From Candidatus Symbiobacter sp. (GTDB lineage Bacteria; Pseudomonadota; Alphaproteobacteria; Elsterales; Elsteraceae), in NCBI GenBank assembly GCA_030054015.1, contig JASGCR010000061.1, forward strand, positions 1 through 9,604: 9,604 bases of DNA, in the 5' to 3' direction. Position numbers and translations under genes: made by a program. Shown here piece after piece: positions 1-7,114 of the stretch (within the stretch, counting starts at the first letter, position 1; each line of letters begins with the position of its first letter). Under the pieces are notes generated by a model. The model was not told where the DNA came from. It was given only the letters and a program-made list of their open reading frames with translations, and did no database searches.

Positions 1-190
1 TAATCGGAATTCTTTAGGAAACGGGGTATATATTAAAATATTGAGGGGTGGTAAGAGCCCGCTTTAAAAACCCTTGCCAGCCCAGTCTGATTTATGGTAT
101 ATGTCACGGTTAGCATGGAAAAGCCACCTTGAGTCGCCCCCCACTTATTACGTTCCTGCTTTATTACTTTAACGACGGAATGCCCGCCCC

Positions 191-1555
191 ATGACCCTCG
201 CCCCAACATCCGGCTTGATTTTCCGCAGAATTTTCCGCAAAACTTTCAACCCTGGGATTTTGCTAGCCCTGGCCCTGGTCATACCCCTGGCCGTGGCATC
301 CGCGGCCCAGGCGCAACAGACGCGCATCAAAGACCTCGCCAATGTCGAGGGGGTGCGGGACAACATGCTGGTCGGGTATGGGTTGGTGGTCGGGCTGAAT
401 AATAGCGGCGACGATCTGACCCGCGATATTTTCACCCGCGAAAGCTTGATCGGGATGTTGGAACGTTTGGGGGTGAATGCCCGCACCGCCAATGATGACA
501 TGCGTACCCGCAATTTGGCGGCGGTCATGGTCACGGCGGTGTTGCCGCCCTTTTCGCGCCAGGGCGGGCGGATTGACGTGAATGTGGCGACGATGGGCGA
601 TGCCACCTCGATGCAAGGCGGTACCTTATTGGTCACGCCTTTGCTCGGCGCGGATGGCGAGGTTTATGCCGTCGCCCAGGGGCCGGTTGAGGTCTCCGGC
701 TATACCGCCCGCGGTCAAGCTGCCTCGGTCACGCGCGGGGTACCCACGGCCGGGCGGATTGCCGCCGGCGCGATTGTCGAGCGCGAAGTCGGCTATGAAA
801 TGGCGAGCATGACGCAAATCCGTCTGAATCTGCGCAATCCCGATTTCACCACCGCGCGTCGCATCGCCGAGGCCATTAATAACTACACCCAAGACCGCAA
901 TGCCGCCAAACCGCTTGACCCGGCCACGATTGAGATTAAAATTCCGCCCCGTTATCAGAATAATGTGGTGGCGTTGATCACCGATGTTGAAAATCTGAGC
1001 GTCATCCCCGACCATGTCGCCAAAGTCGTGATTGACGAGAAATCTGGCGTGATTGTGATGGGCGAAAATGTGCGCATTTCCACCGTCGCCATTGCCCAGG
1101 GCAATTTAACCATCCGCGTCACCGAAACCCCGCAAGTGTCTCAGCCTTTGCCTTTTGCGCCGGGGGCTTCGGTGCTGCCGCCGGTACCAGGTGCCGCGAC
1201 CAATGATACCACCCAAATTGTTCCCAAACCGCGTTTGAATGCCAACGGTCAACCGGTCGTCGATGCCAATGGCAATCCGGTGTTTGATTATGTCCCCCAA
1301 GTCGTGCCTGGCGTGCGGCAACAGGGACAGCCCGGCCTAATTGGCGGCGGGGCGCAAACCGTGGTGGTGCCGCGCACGGATATTAATGTCGATACCGGCA
1401 ACGACAAGAAAATAATGGTGCTGCCGACCAGTGTCACTTTGGGTGAATTGGTCAATGGCTTGAACGCGCTGGGGGTGGGTCCGCGCGACCTCATTCCGAT
1501 TTTACAAGCCATCAAAGCGGTGGGGGCCTTGCAGGCCGCAATCGAGATTATCTAA
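191..1555 (+). CDS. flgI: Flagellar P-ring protein FlgI
   Basis: FlgI forms the periplasmic P ring, the bushing around the flagellar rod in the peptidoglycan layer. It is exported by Sec and assembles with help from FlgA. The 454-residue product has an N-terminal signal peptide: basic n-region with FRRIFRK at 11-17, hydrophobic core about 22-36, and an A-Q-A cleavage site at 39-41, so the mature chain should begin with QQTRIKDLANVEG. Family blocks follow: VGYGLVVGLNNSGDD (61-75), AVMVTAVLPPF (111-121), RIDV..ATMGDATSMQGG (127-144), TETPQVSQP (311-319), and a C-terminal block ending in DLIPILQAIKAVGALQA. Typical FlgI is about 365-375 residues. The excess here is mostly an insertion at about 325-386, rich in Pro, Gly and Asn, between TETPQVSQPLPF and the conserved QTVVVP segment. 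The start at 191 gives a complete signal peptide; the ribosome site is weak (GGAA at 176-179). flgJ follows after 36 bp, so the two are probably one transcript. Identity is very sure; the insertion is the only oddity. Confidence 0.97.
   Translation: MTLAPTSGLIFRRIFRKTFNPGILLALALVIPLAVASAAQAQQTRIKDLANVEGVRDNMLVGYGLVVGLNNSGDDLTRDIFTRESLIGMLERLGVNARTANDDMRTRNLAAVMVTAVLPPFSRQGGRIDVNVATMGDATSMQGGTLLVTPLLGADGEVYAVAQGPVEVSGYTARGQAASVTRGVPTAGRIAAGAIVEREVGYEMASMTQIRLNLRNPDFTTARRIAEAINNYTQDRNAAKPLDPATIEIKIPPRYQNNVVALITDVENLSVIPDHVAKVVIDEKSGVIVMGENVRISTVAIAQGNLTIRVTETPQVSQPLPFAPGASVLPPVPGAATNDTTQIVPKPRLNANGQPVVDANGNPVFDYVPQVVPGVRQQGQPGLIGGGAQTVVVPRTDINVDTGNDKKIMVLPTSVTLGELVNGLNALGVGPRDLIPILQAIKAVGALQAAIEII
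1238..1285 (+). repeat. Degenerate 24-bp tandem duplication inside flgI
   Basis: Two adjacent 24-bp units (1238-1261 and 1262-1285) match at about 16 of 24 positions. They encode NANGQPVV and DANGNPVF, an in-frame eight-residue repeat within the extra segment of FlgI. This fits growth of the insertion by small duplication followed by drift. Only two units are visible. Confidence 0.5.
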
Positions 1556-1591
1556 TATTATTTAAATGCGACAGCGAGGAGCGCGTTTTTT

Positions 1592-2080
1592 ATGGCGGAT
1601 TCAGTCTCTCAATTAACCGGTGGGGCGCCAGGCCCCGATGCCGCAGAATTGACCAAATTGGCGCGGCCCAATTTTGACCTGAGCAAAGTCAAGGCCGCCA
1701 CCCCCCAAGAAGCCAAAAAACTTGGTCAAGATTTCGAGGCCATGTTCCTTGAAGAAATGATGAAACCGATGTTTGAGGGGGTGAGAAAACCCAATGCGAT
1801 GTTTGGCGGCGGTCATGGCGAAGAGGTGTTTCAATCCCTGATGGTGCAGCAATATGCCAAATCCTTTGCCCAACGCGGCGGCATTGGTGTCGCGCAACAA
1901 ATTGAACGCATCGCCCTGCATAACGGCCAGGTGGCGGCATCTGACTCCGCCGCGGCGGCTAAGCCAACGGCATCCGCGCCGTCCGCGCCGCCGGTGAATG
2001 CCCTCGCCGTACAGCCCACCCTCGACGCAGGACAATTGCCGCCCGTCCAAAGTTTCGCGCAAAAATTGCCCCGGTTTTAG
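1592..2080 (+). CDS. flgJ: Flagellar rod-binding protein FlgJ, single-domain form
   Basis: This 162-residue protein carries the rod-binding domain found at the N-terminus of enterobacterial FlgJ, which acts as a scaffold or cap for rod assembly in the periplasm. The core spans about residues 36-108. It has the typical DFEAMFLEEMMKPM (47-60) and FGGGHGEEVFQSLMVQQYAKSFAQRGGIGVA pattern (71-101; GEE and QQYA are the hallmarks). There is no C-terminal glucosaminidase (muramidase) domain, as is usual in alphaproteobacteria, so a separate lytic enzyme would be needed to open the peptidoglycan. The tail after residue 112 is Ala/Pro/Ser-rich and probably disordered. No signal peptide is seen, in line with export through the flagellar type III apparatus. 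A GAGGAG ribosome site at 1576-1581, ten bases before the ATG, supports the start. It lies 36 bp after flgI and is probably co-transcribed. The stop is followed within 15 bp by the first palindromic repeat copy. Confidence 0.9.
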   Translation: MADSVSQLTGGAPGPDAAELTKLARPNFDLSKVKAATPQEAKKLGQDFEAMFLEEMMKPMFEGVRKPNAMFGGGHGEEVFQSLMVQQYAKSFAQRGGIGVAQQIERIALHNGQVAASDSAAAAKPTASAPSAPPVNALAVQPTLDAGQLPPVQSFAQKLPRF

Positions 2081-2094
2081 GGGGCGGGTAGGTA

Positions 2095-2266
2095 GGGCGT
2101 GGTTAAAAAGGAAGGGCGTCATTACCCGCCACATTATCCGTTTACGGATAATGTGAGTCGGGTAATCCCCCAGGAGTATTGTTCCTCAAAACTCCTGGGG
2201 GATTACCCGCCGGACAGCAAGCGGATTCCCGCTTGCTGTCCGGCGGGTAATGACGCTCCCTTTTTT
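2095..2266. repeat. Composite palindromic repeat, copy A
   Basis: This is a non-coding, multi-hairpin element. A perfect 15-bp inverted repeat closes it (2116-2130 with 2242-2256, extendable past a 2-base bulge). Inside are three hairpins. H1 is 2131-2154, with a 10-bp perfect stem (acattatccg) and loop TTTA. H2 is 2159-2209, with a 19-bp perfect stem and 13-base loop. H3 is 2202-2251, with a 23-bp perfect stem and loop ATTC. The heptamer attaccc or its complement gggtaat recurs at each module edge, so H3 in its long form competes with H2 and with the closing stem for the same bases. A run of six T follows at 2261-2266, so the right end could also act as a terminator for flgJ. It resembles REP/BIME or MITE-like extragenic elements in form. 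No encoding transposase is in the window, and no target-site duplication could be identified. Confidence 0.88.
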
Positions 2267-2296
2267 GGCAGCAAGAGTGTTGCGGGGAATTAGGAG

Positions 2297-2470
2297 GGGC
2301 GTGGTTAAAAAGGAAGGGCGTCATTACCCGCCACATTATCCGTTTACGGATAATGTGAGTCGGGTAATCCCCCAGGAGTATTGTTCCTCAAAACTCCTGG
2401 GGGATTACCCGACTCGGACAGCAAGCGGATACCCGCTTGCTGTCCGGCGGGGAATGACGCTCCCTTGTTT
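2297..2470. repeat. Composite palindromic repeat, copy B (direct tandem of copy A)
   Basis: This second copy has the same orientation, offset by 202 bp (204 bp after a local 2-base length change). Differences from copy A are few: ACT in place of C at the H2/H3 junction (2410-2412), T to A in the H3 loop, T to G in the closing stem, and T to G in the terminal T run. H1 is 2333-2356. H2 is now a 23-bp perfect stem (2357-2379 with 2393-2415), and H3 is shortened to 14 bp (2415-2428 with 2433-2446, loop ATAC). The closing stem has one mismatch, and the T run is interrupted (TTGTTT). Near-identity of two adjacent copies implies recent tandem duplication or homogenisation. It sits between co-oriented operons, as REP-like elements usually do. 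Confidence 0.88.
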
Positions 2471-2498
2471 AAGAGATGTTAGGCTCCACGCTATTGTC

Positions 2499-2528
2499 TT
2501 GAGAAATATTTTAGGGCGTGATTATATA
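2499..2528 (+). promoter_or_regulatory. Candidate sigma-70 promoter for the efflux operon
   Basis: A TTGAGA box at 2499-2504 is followed by TATATA at 2523-2528 (18-base spacer), or by TTATAT at 2522-2527 (17-base spacer). It lies just after repeat copy B and about 85 bases before the adaptor start, in the only unique stretch of this gap. That would give a leader of roughly 75-80 bases. A direct repeat TGTACT at 2549-2554 and 2562-2567 lies downstream and could be an operator, but this is weak. The call rests on consensus matching and position only. Confidence 0.4.
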
Positions 2529-2613
2529 GAGGCGATGGTTATCCACGGTGTACTGGCCGCTTGTACTTAGCGCAACGCCACCGCATAGCAATAGAAAGAA
2601 CTGAGTTTTTGCC

Positions 2614-3948
2614 ATGACTTTTAATCCCCATGATGCAAATCAACCCAACGCTGCGCGTAACCGCAATGTTCATACCGGCCCCAGCAATATGAGTCACACC
2701 CCAGAATCGGGAAAACCCTTAAAGCCCGTCACGCCGCGCCGCCGCAAAATCGTGATCATCAGCGTCAGCGGCGCGGTGGTGGTGGTGGGCGGGTTGCTGC
2801 TGGGTTTTTCGCTGTTTCGGGCGCAGATGATCACCAAAATATTTGATAATTTCAAATTGCCGCCCACCGTCGTGGCCGTCACCAAAGTCGAGACCGGATC
2901 ACTGACCCGCCGTTTGGCTGGCATTGGCTCGTTAAGTGCGGCGCAGCAAACCACCATCTCGCCCCAATTGGGCGGGCGGGTGACCAAAATCATGTTTGAA
3001 GCCGGACGCTTTGTCCAAGCGGGCGATCCCCTGGTGCAATTGGATGATTCGCAAGAACGCGCGTCCCTGGCCCAATTTGAATCGCAAAAACGCTTGGCTA
3101 AATTGACCCTGGATCGCAGCAAAGCCTTGGCGGATCAACAATTTTCCAGCCAGGCCGCGCTCGATTCCGCCACCACCAGCCTCGAAGTCGCCGAAGCCAA
3201 TATCCAAAACATCCAGGCCCAAATCAGCCAGAAATTAATTAAAGCCCCATTTTCGGGCCAATTGGGGGTGCGGCAGGTTGAATTAGGACAATATGTCTCG
3301 CCCGGTACCAACCTGGTGACCCTGACTGATTTGTCAAGGCTTTACGTCAATTTCAGCCTGCCCGAACAAAAACGCAGCAAAATCCAGATCGGGCAAAGCG
3401 TTACAGTGACCTCGAATTCTCTGCCGGGGGAAAGATTTACGGCGCAATTGCGGGTGATCGAGCCGCAAGTCGATGTCTCGACCCGGCAAATTTCCTTGCA
3501 AGCGGTGATGGCCAATCCAGGCCGCAAATTATTGCCGGGCATGTATGTCGATGCCGTGTTGAACATCGATACCACCAACACCGCTTTAACCTTACCTGAA
3601 ACCGCGATTGATTACAGCATTTATGGCGAATCGGTCTATCGCGTGGTGAAAAGCGACGGCAAACCGGTGAAACAGGCTGAGCTTCCCGCCCTCATCGCGG
3701 CGCAAAATGCGGCGACCAAAAAAGATGCCAGCGCGGAAGAAAAAGCCGCCGCGCCCAACTTGAAAGTCGTACGGGTGGGGATAAAAACCGGCGAAGCCGA
3801 TCAAGGGCAGATCGAAATCTTGTCGGGAATTGAGGAAGGCGATGTGGTGGTGGAAGCGGGACAAAACCGGTTACATGACCAATCCGATGTCATAATTTCC
3901 TCAGCCCCTTCTTCCTTGGTGCCGCCGGCCCAAACCCCGGTACCTTAG
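2614..3948 (+). CDS. RND efflux periplasmic adaptor (membrane fusion protein)
   Basis: The adaptor links an inner-membrane RND pump to an outer-membrane channel. The 444-residue protein has a Lys/Arg-rich cytoplasmic head (PRRRK at 41-45) and one transmembrane anchor at about 46-68. The lipoyl domain is split in two: about 113-145 (ISPQLGGRVTKIMFEAGRFVQAGDPLVQLDD) and about 207-240 (KLIKAPFSGQLGVRQVELGQYVSPG), around a short helical hairpin (146-205). A beta-barrel (about 244-320) and a membrane-proximal domain (about 322-430) follow. No lipobox is seen, so it is a TM-anchored rather than lipidated adaptor. The first 40 residues are Asn/Pro-rich and unusual. A second in-frame ATG at 2689 (residue 26) is possible but has no ribosome site; the first ATG has only a weak GAG at 2603-2605. 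A charged Ala/Lys/Glu stretch at about 346-384 interrupts the membrane-proximal domain. It is followed after 58 bp by its pump. The exact subfamily and substrate cannot be told. Confidence 0.93.
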   Translation: MTFNPHDANQPNAARNRNVHTGPSNMSHTPESGKPLKPVTPRRRKIVIISVSGAVVVVGGLLLGFSLFRAQMITKIFDNFKLPPTVVAVTKVETGSLTRRLAGIGSLSAAQQTTISPQLGGRVTKIMFEAGRFVQAGDPLVQLDDSQERASLAQFESQKRLAKLTLDRSKALADQQFSSQAALDSATTSLEVAEANIQNIQAQISQKLIKAPFSGQLGVRQVELGQYVSPGTNLVTLTDLSRLYVNFSLPEQKRSKIQIGQSVTVTSNSLPGERFTAQLRVIEPQVDVSTRQISLQAVMANPGRKLLPGMYVDAVLNIDTTNTALTLPETAIDYSIYGESVYRVVKSDGKPVKQAELPALIAAQNAATKKDASAEEKAAAPNLKVVRVGIKTGEADQGQIEILSGIEEGDVVVEAGQNRLHDQSDVIISSAPSSLVPPAQTPVP

Positions 3949-4006
3949 TTGAGACGGCACGCGCCGACCCCCACTGAAAAAATCCTTTTATTGCGAGCGT
4001 CCCAAA

Positions 4007-7000
4007 TTGTCCTCATCCTTTACCGATATTTTCATTAAGCGGCCAGTCTTGGCGATTGTCGTCAGTTTGCTGATCTTGGTGGTCGGCGTTCGCGCCTTGA
4101 TGACCCTTCCCATCCGCCAATATCCGAAATTATCCGAGGCGACGATTACCGTGACCACGGCCTATCCCGGTGCCTCGGCGGATGTGATGCAGGGATTTAT
4201 CACCAGCCCGTTGGAACAAGCCTTGGGGGCGGTTGAGGGTTTGGAATATATGACCTCGACCTCGGCGCAAAATATCAGCAGCATTACCTTGCGGCTAAAT
4301 TACACGGTGAATCCCGACATTGCCATCACCGATGTGATGACCAAAGTCAACCAGGTGGCGTATTTGCTGCCCAAACAAGCCTCGACCCCGGTGGTGTCCA
4401 AAAGTTCAGGCCGTTCGACCTCGCTGATGTATATCGCTTTTTCATCTAAATCCCTGAATGCGGCGGTGATTAACGATAACTTGGAGCGGATTGTCTCGCC
4501 GATTTTATCGACCATACCGGGCATCGGGAGCATCAACATCCTGGGCGGGCCAGCCCTGTCCATGCGGGTTTGGCTCGACCCCAAACGCATGGCGGCGCGG
4601 GGGATTTCCGCCCTGGATGTTTACGGCGCCATTGCCAGCAATAACTTCCAGTCCGCGCCAGGCCAGGCCAAATCGATCTTTACCATCACCAACATCACCG
4701 CCGAGACCGGGGCGACATCGGTCGAAAGTTTCCGCCAATTGGTGATCAAATCGGTCAAAGGCAAAATCATCCGCCTGGGCGAAATTGCCGATGTTGCGGT
4801 CGATGCCGCCACCAATGATGCGACGGTGCGCATCAATGGTGACACCGCCGTCTTTATCGGGGTTGATTCCAGCATCGAGGGCAATCCCCTCACCGTGGCG
4901 GAATCGGTGCGTCGGATTTTGCCCGTCATCCAAAAAAGCCTGCCGCCCGACCTTGAAGCGAAGATCGGTTTTGATGGCTCGGTTTTCATTCAATCCTCGA
5001 TTGAGGAGGTCGAGAAGACCCTGATCGAGGCCGTGGTGGTGGTGATTGTCATTATTTTCGCCTTTTTGGGATCATTGCGTACGGTGATCATTCCGGTGGT
5101 AACCATTCCCTTATCCTTGGTCGGGGCGTGTTTGCTCATGACCTTTATGGGATTCAGCCTGAATCTGATCACCTTATTGGCTTTTGTGCTGGCGATTGGG
5201 CTCGTGGTTGATGATGCGATTGTGGTGGTGGAAAATGTCTATCGCCATATCGAAGAGGGGGAGACCCCGCTCAATGCCTCGCTGAAAGGGGCGCGTGAAA
5301 TTGTCGGCCCGATCGTGGCCATGACGATCACTTTGGCGGCGGTTTATGCGCCGATTGGCTTGTTGGGCGGCGTGACCGGGGCGTTGTTTACCGAATTTGC
5401 CTTTACCTTGGCGGGGGCGGTGCTGGTGTCGGGTGTTATTGCCCTGACTTTGTCGCCCATGATGTGTTCGGTGTTGCTGACGCGCGCAAGCATGGAGGCC
5501 CCGCTGGTCAAACGGATTGAGCATATATTGAACCGGCTGGCGCTTGCCTATCGCCGCCGTTTGGCGCGTTTGATGGAATATCGCACCGCCATATTGATTT
5601 TTGCGGCGGGCATTTTGGCTTTGGTACCGTTTTTCTATATTAATTCCCCCAAAGAACTCGCACCGCAAGAAGACCAAGGGTCGATGTTTATGTTCTTAAA
5701 GGGGCCGCAATACGCCAATTTAGACTATATGTCACGCTATTTAACCCAATTGGACGAAATCGTCGCCACCACCCCCGAAATCGTCGCCCGCTTTGGCATT
5801 GCTGGCTTCCCCGCCTTGAACCAGGGATTTGGCGGCGCGATCTTGAAACCCTGGGATGAACGCAGCCGCTCAACCATGACTGTCGCGCCCGAACTTTCGG
5901 CCAAATTGTCGAGTTTGGACGGGATTGCCGCTTTTGTCTTCCAACCCCCGTCCTTGCCCGGCAATTCGGGCGGGCCGCCGGCGCAGATGGTCATTCGCGG
6001 CCCTGGTACCTACAAAGAAATTTTTAACATCATGAATCAAATCAAAGATATTACCCGCGCAAGCGGCAAATTTATCTTTGTCGATTCGGATTTGACCTTT
6101 GAAAATCCCACCATCCACATCAAGATTGATAATTTCAAAGCCAATCAATTAGGCATTACCATGGCCGCGATTGGACAAACTCTGACCATCATGGTCGGGG
6201 GCAATTATGTCAATTATTTCAATCTTGAAGGCCGGGCCTACCGAGTCATACCGCAAGTGGCGCGGGTGGATCGCCTTAAACCCGAAGATTTAGCCAATTA
6301 CTACGTTCCCACCATCACCGGCGGCGCGGTACCCTTATCGACCGTGGTGACTTTTGTGAAAACGATTGAACCTGGCTCATTGACGCGGTTTAACCAGCTT
6401 AATTCGGCTACGTTTAATGCGGTGCCGCGTCCCTTTGTCACCATGGCCGATGCGGTGGCGGCGATGTCTGATGCTGCCACCAAAGCCCTGCCGCCCGGTT
6501 ATAGTTACGAGTTTCTGTCCGAGGCGCGGCAATATGTCCAAGAAGGCAACCGCCTTCTTGCCACTTTTGTCTTTGCCCTGGTCATTATTTTCCTGGTATT
6601 GGCGGCACAATTTGACAGTCTGCGCGATCCCCTGGTGATCTTGGTGTCGGTGCCGATGTCGGTGGCGGGGGCGTTGTTGCCTTTGTTTTTTGGCCTCTCG
6701 ACCATCAATATTTACAGCCAAATTGGGCTGGTGACTTTGATTGGCTTGATTGCCAAACACGGGATTTTGATGGTTTCATTTGCGCGTAATCTGCAGGTCG
6801 AGCATGGTTGGAATCGCCATCAAGCCATTATCGAGGCCGCCCAGATTCGGTTGCGCCCGATTTTAATGACCACCGGGGCGATGGTGGTGGGTTTGTTCCC
6901 CTTGCTGGTCGCCTCCGGCGCGGGGGCGGCGAGCCGTTTCTCAATCGGTTTGGTGATTGTCGCGGGTATGTCAATTGGCACCTTATTTACCTTGTTCGTA

Positions 7001-7066
7001 CTCCCGGCGGTGTATACGGTGCTGGGTTCCGAGCGCAACGCGCAAAAACATCACGGCCGCGATTAA
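4007..7066 (+). CDS. RND multidrug efflux pump, inner-membrane subunit (HAE1 type)
   Basis: This is a proton-driven exporter of hydrophobic or amphiphilic compounds, active as a trimer in the inner membrane. The 1019 residues match the family length (about 1020-1060) and show the two-fold RND plan: TM1 at about 13-32, a large periplasmic loop, TM2-6 at about 338-492, TM7 near 527-545, a second loop, and TM8-12 at about 850-1006. The proton-relay residues look intact: D402-D403 in GLVVDDAIVVVENV, K917 in LIAKHGILM, and R948 and T955 in RLRPILMTT, corresponding to AcrB D407, D408, K940, R971 and T978. The start is TTG at 4007, giving MSSSFTDIFIKRP. A stop in frame at 3950 and no in-frame ATG between leave little choice. 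GAG at 3995-3997 is a weak ribosome site. The N-terminus resembles MexI/MdtC-like pumps from memory, but substrate is unknown. No outer-membrane channel gene follows. Confidence 0.95.
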   Translation: MSSSFTDIFIKRPVLAIVVSLLILVVGVRALMTLPIRQYPKLSEATITVTTAYPGASADVMQGFITSPLEQALGAVEGLEYMTSTSAQNISSITLRLNYTVNPDIAITDVMTKVNQVAYLLPKQASTPVVSKSSGRSTSLMYIAFSSKSLNAAVINDNLERIVSPILSTIPGIGSINILGGPALSMRVWLDPKRMAARGISALDVYGAIASNNFQSAPGQAKSIFTITNITAETGATSVESFRQLVIKSVKGKIIRLGEIADVAVDAATNDATVRINGDTAVFIGVDSSIEGNPLTVAESVRRILPVIQKSLPPDLEAKIGFDGSVFIQSSIEEVEKTLIEAVVVVIVIIFAFLGSLRTVIIPVVTIPLSLVGACLLMTFMGFSLNLITLLAFVLAIGLVVDDAIVVVENVYRHIEEGETPLNASLKGAREIVGPIVAMTITLAAVYAPIGLLGGVTGALFTEFAFTLAGAVLVSGVIALTLSPMMCSVLLTRASMEAPLVKRIEHILNRLALAYRRRLARLMEYRTAILIFAAGILALVPFFYINSPKELAPQEDQGSMFMFLKGPQYANLDYMSRYLTQLDEIVATTPEIVARFGIAGFPALNQGFGGAILKPWDERSRSTMTVAPELSAKLSSLDGIAAFVFQPPSLPGNSGGPPAQMVIRGPGTYKEIFNIMNQIKDITRASGKFIFVDSDLTFENPTIHIKIDNFKANQLGITMAAIGQTLTIMVGGNYVNYFNLEGRAYRVIPQVARVDRLKPEDLANYYVPTITGGAVPLSTVVTFVKTIEPGSLTRFNQLNSATFNAVPRPFVTMADAVAAMSDAATKALPPGYSYEFLSEARQYVQEGNRLLATFVFALVIIFLVLAAQFDSLRDPLVILVSVPMSVAGALLPLFFGLSTINIYSQIGLVTLIGLIAKHGILMVSFARNLQVEHGWNRHQAIIEAAQIRLRPILMTTGAMVVGLFPLLVASGAGAASRFSIGLVIVAGMSIGTLFTLFVLPAVYTVLGSERNAQKHHGRD

Positions 7067-7114
7067 CCCCTTGGCCCCGACTTAAACCAAAGGTAAATTT
7101 TACGGGTAGGAAAA

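Noticed and set aside
1..64. Short open frame from the left edge as the tail of an upstream gene
   Set aside because: About 20 codons, with no recognisable sequence, before a stop near 65. Nothing supports it as coding.
41..69. TTGAGG and TTAAAA 17 bases apart upstream of flgI, as a promoter
   Set aside because: The -10 match is poor and the region is AT-rich, so a chance match is likely. A sigma-54-like GG/GC pair nearby (TGG at about 50) has the wrong spacing (nine instead of ten bases).
169..1015. Long minus-strand open frames opposite flgI (and similar ones opposite the pump and maeB)
   Set aside because: They are shadows of strongly conserved + strand genes, with basic, low-complexity translations typical of reversed GC-rich codons.
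2095..2470. CRISPR array
   Set aside because: Only two units of about 172 bp, each with internal hairpins, no short repeat-spacer pattern and no cas genes.
2099..2570. Open frames of 64-106 codons across the repeats, on both strands
   Set aside because: They translate the palindromic repeats themselves, recur identically in both copies, lack ribosome sites and show no protein-like pattern.
2535..2570. Possible 11-residue leader peptide (ATG at 2535, stop at 2568) before the adaptor gene
   Set aside because: The purine-rich AGAGG is only two bases from the ATG and the start would coincide with the predicted transcription start. No codon run or attenuator hairpins were seen.
7067..7114. Terminator between the pump gene and maeB
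   Set aside because: Only a four-base TTGG/CCAA pairing is visible, with no stable stem followed by a T run.
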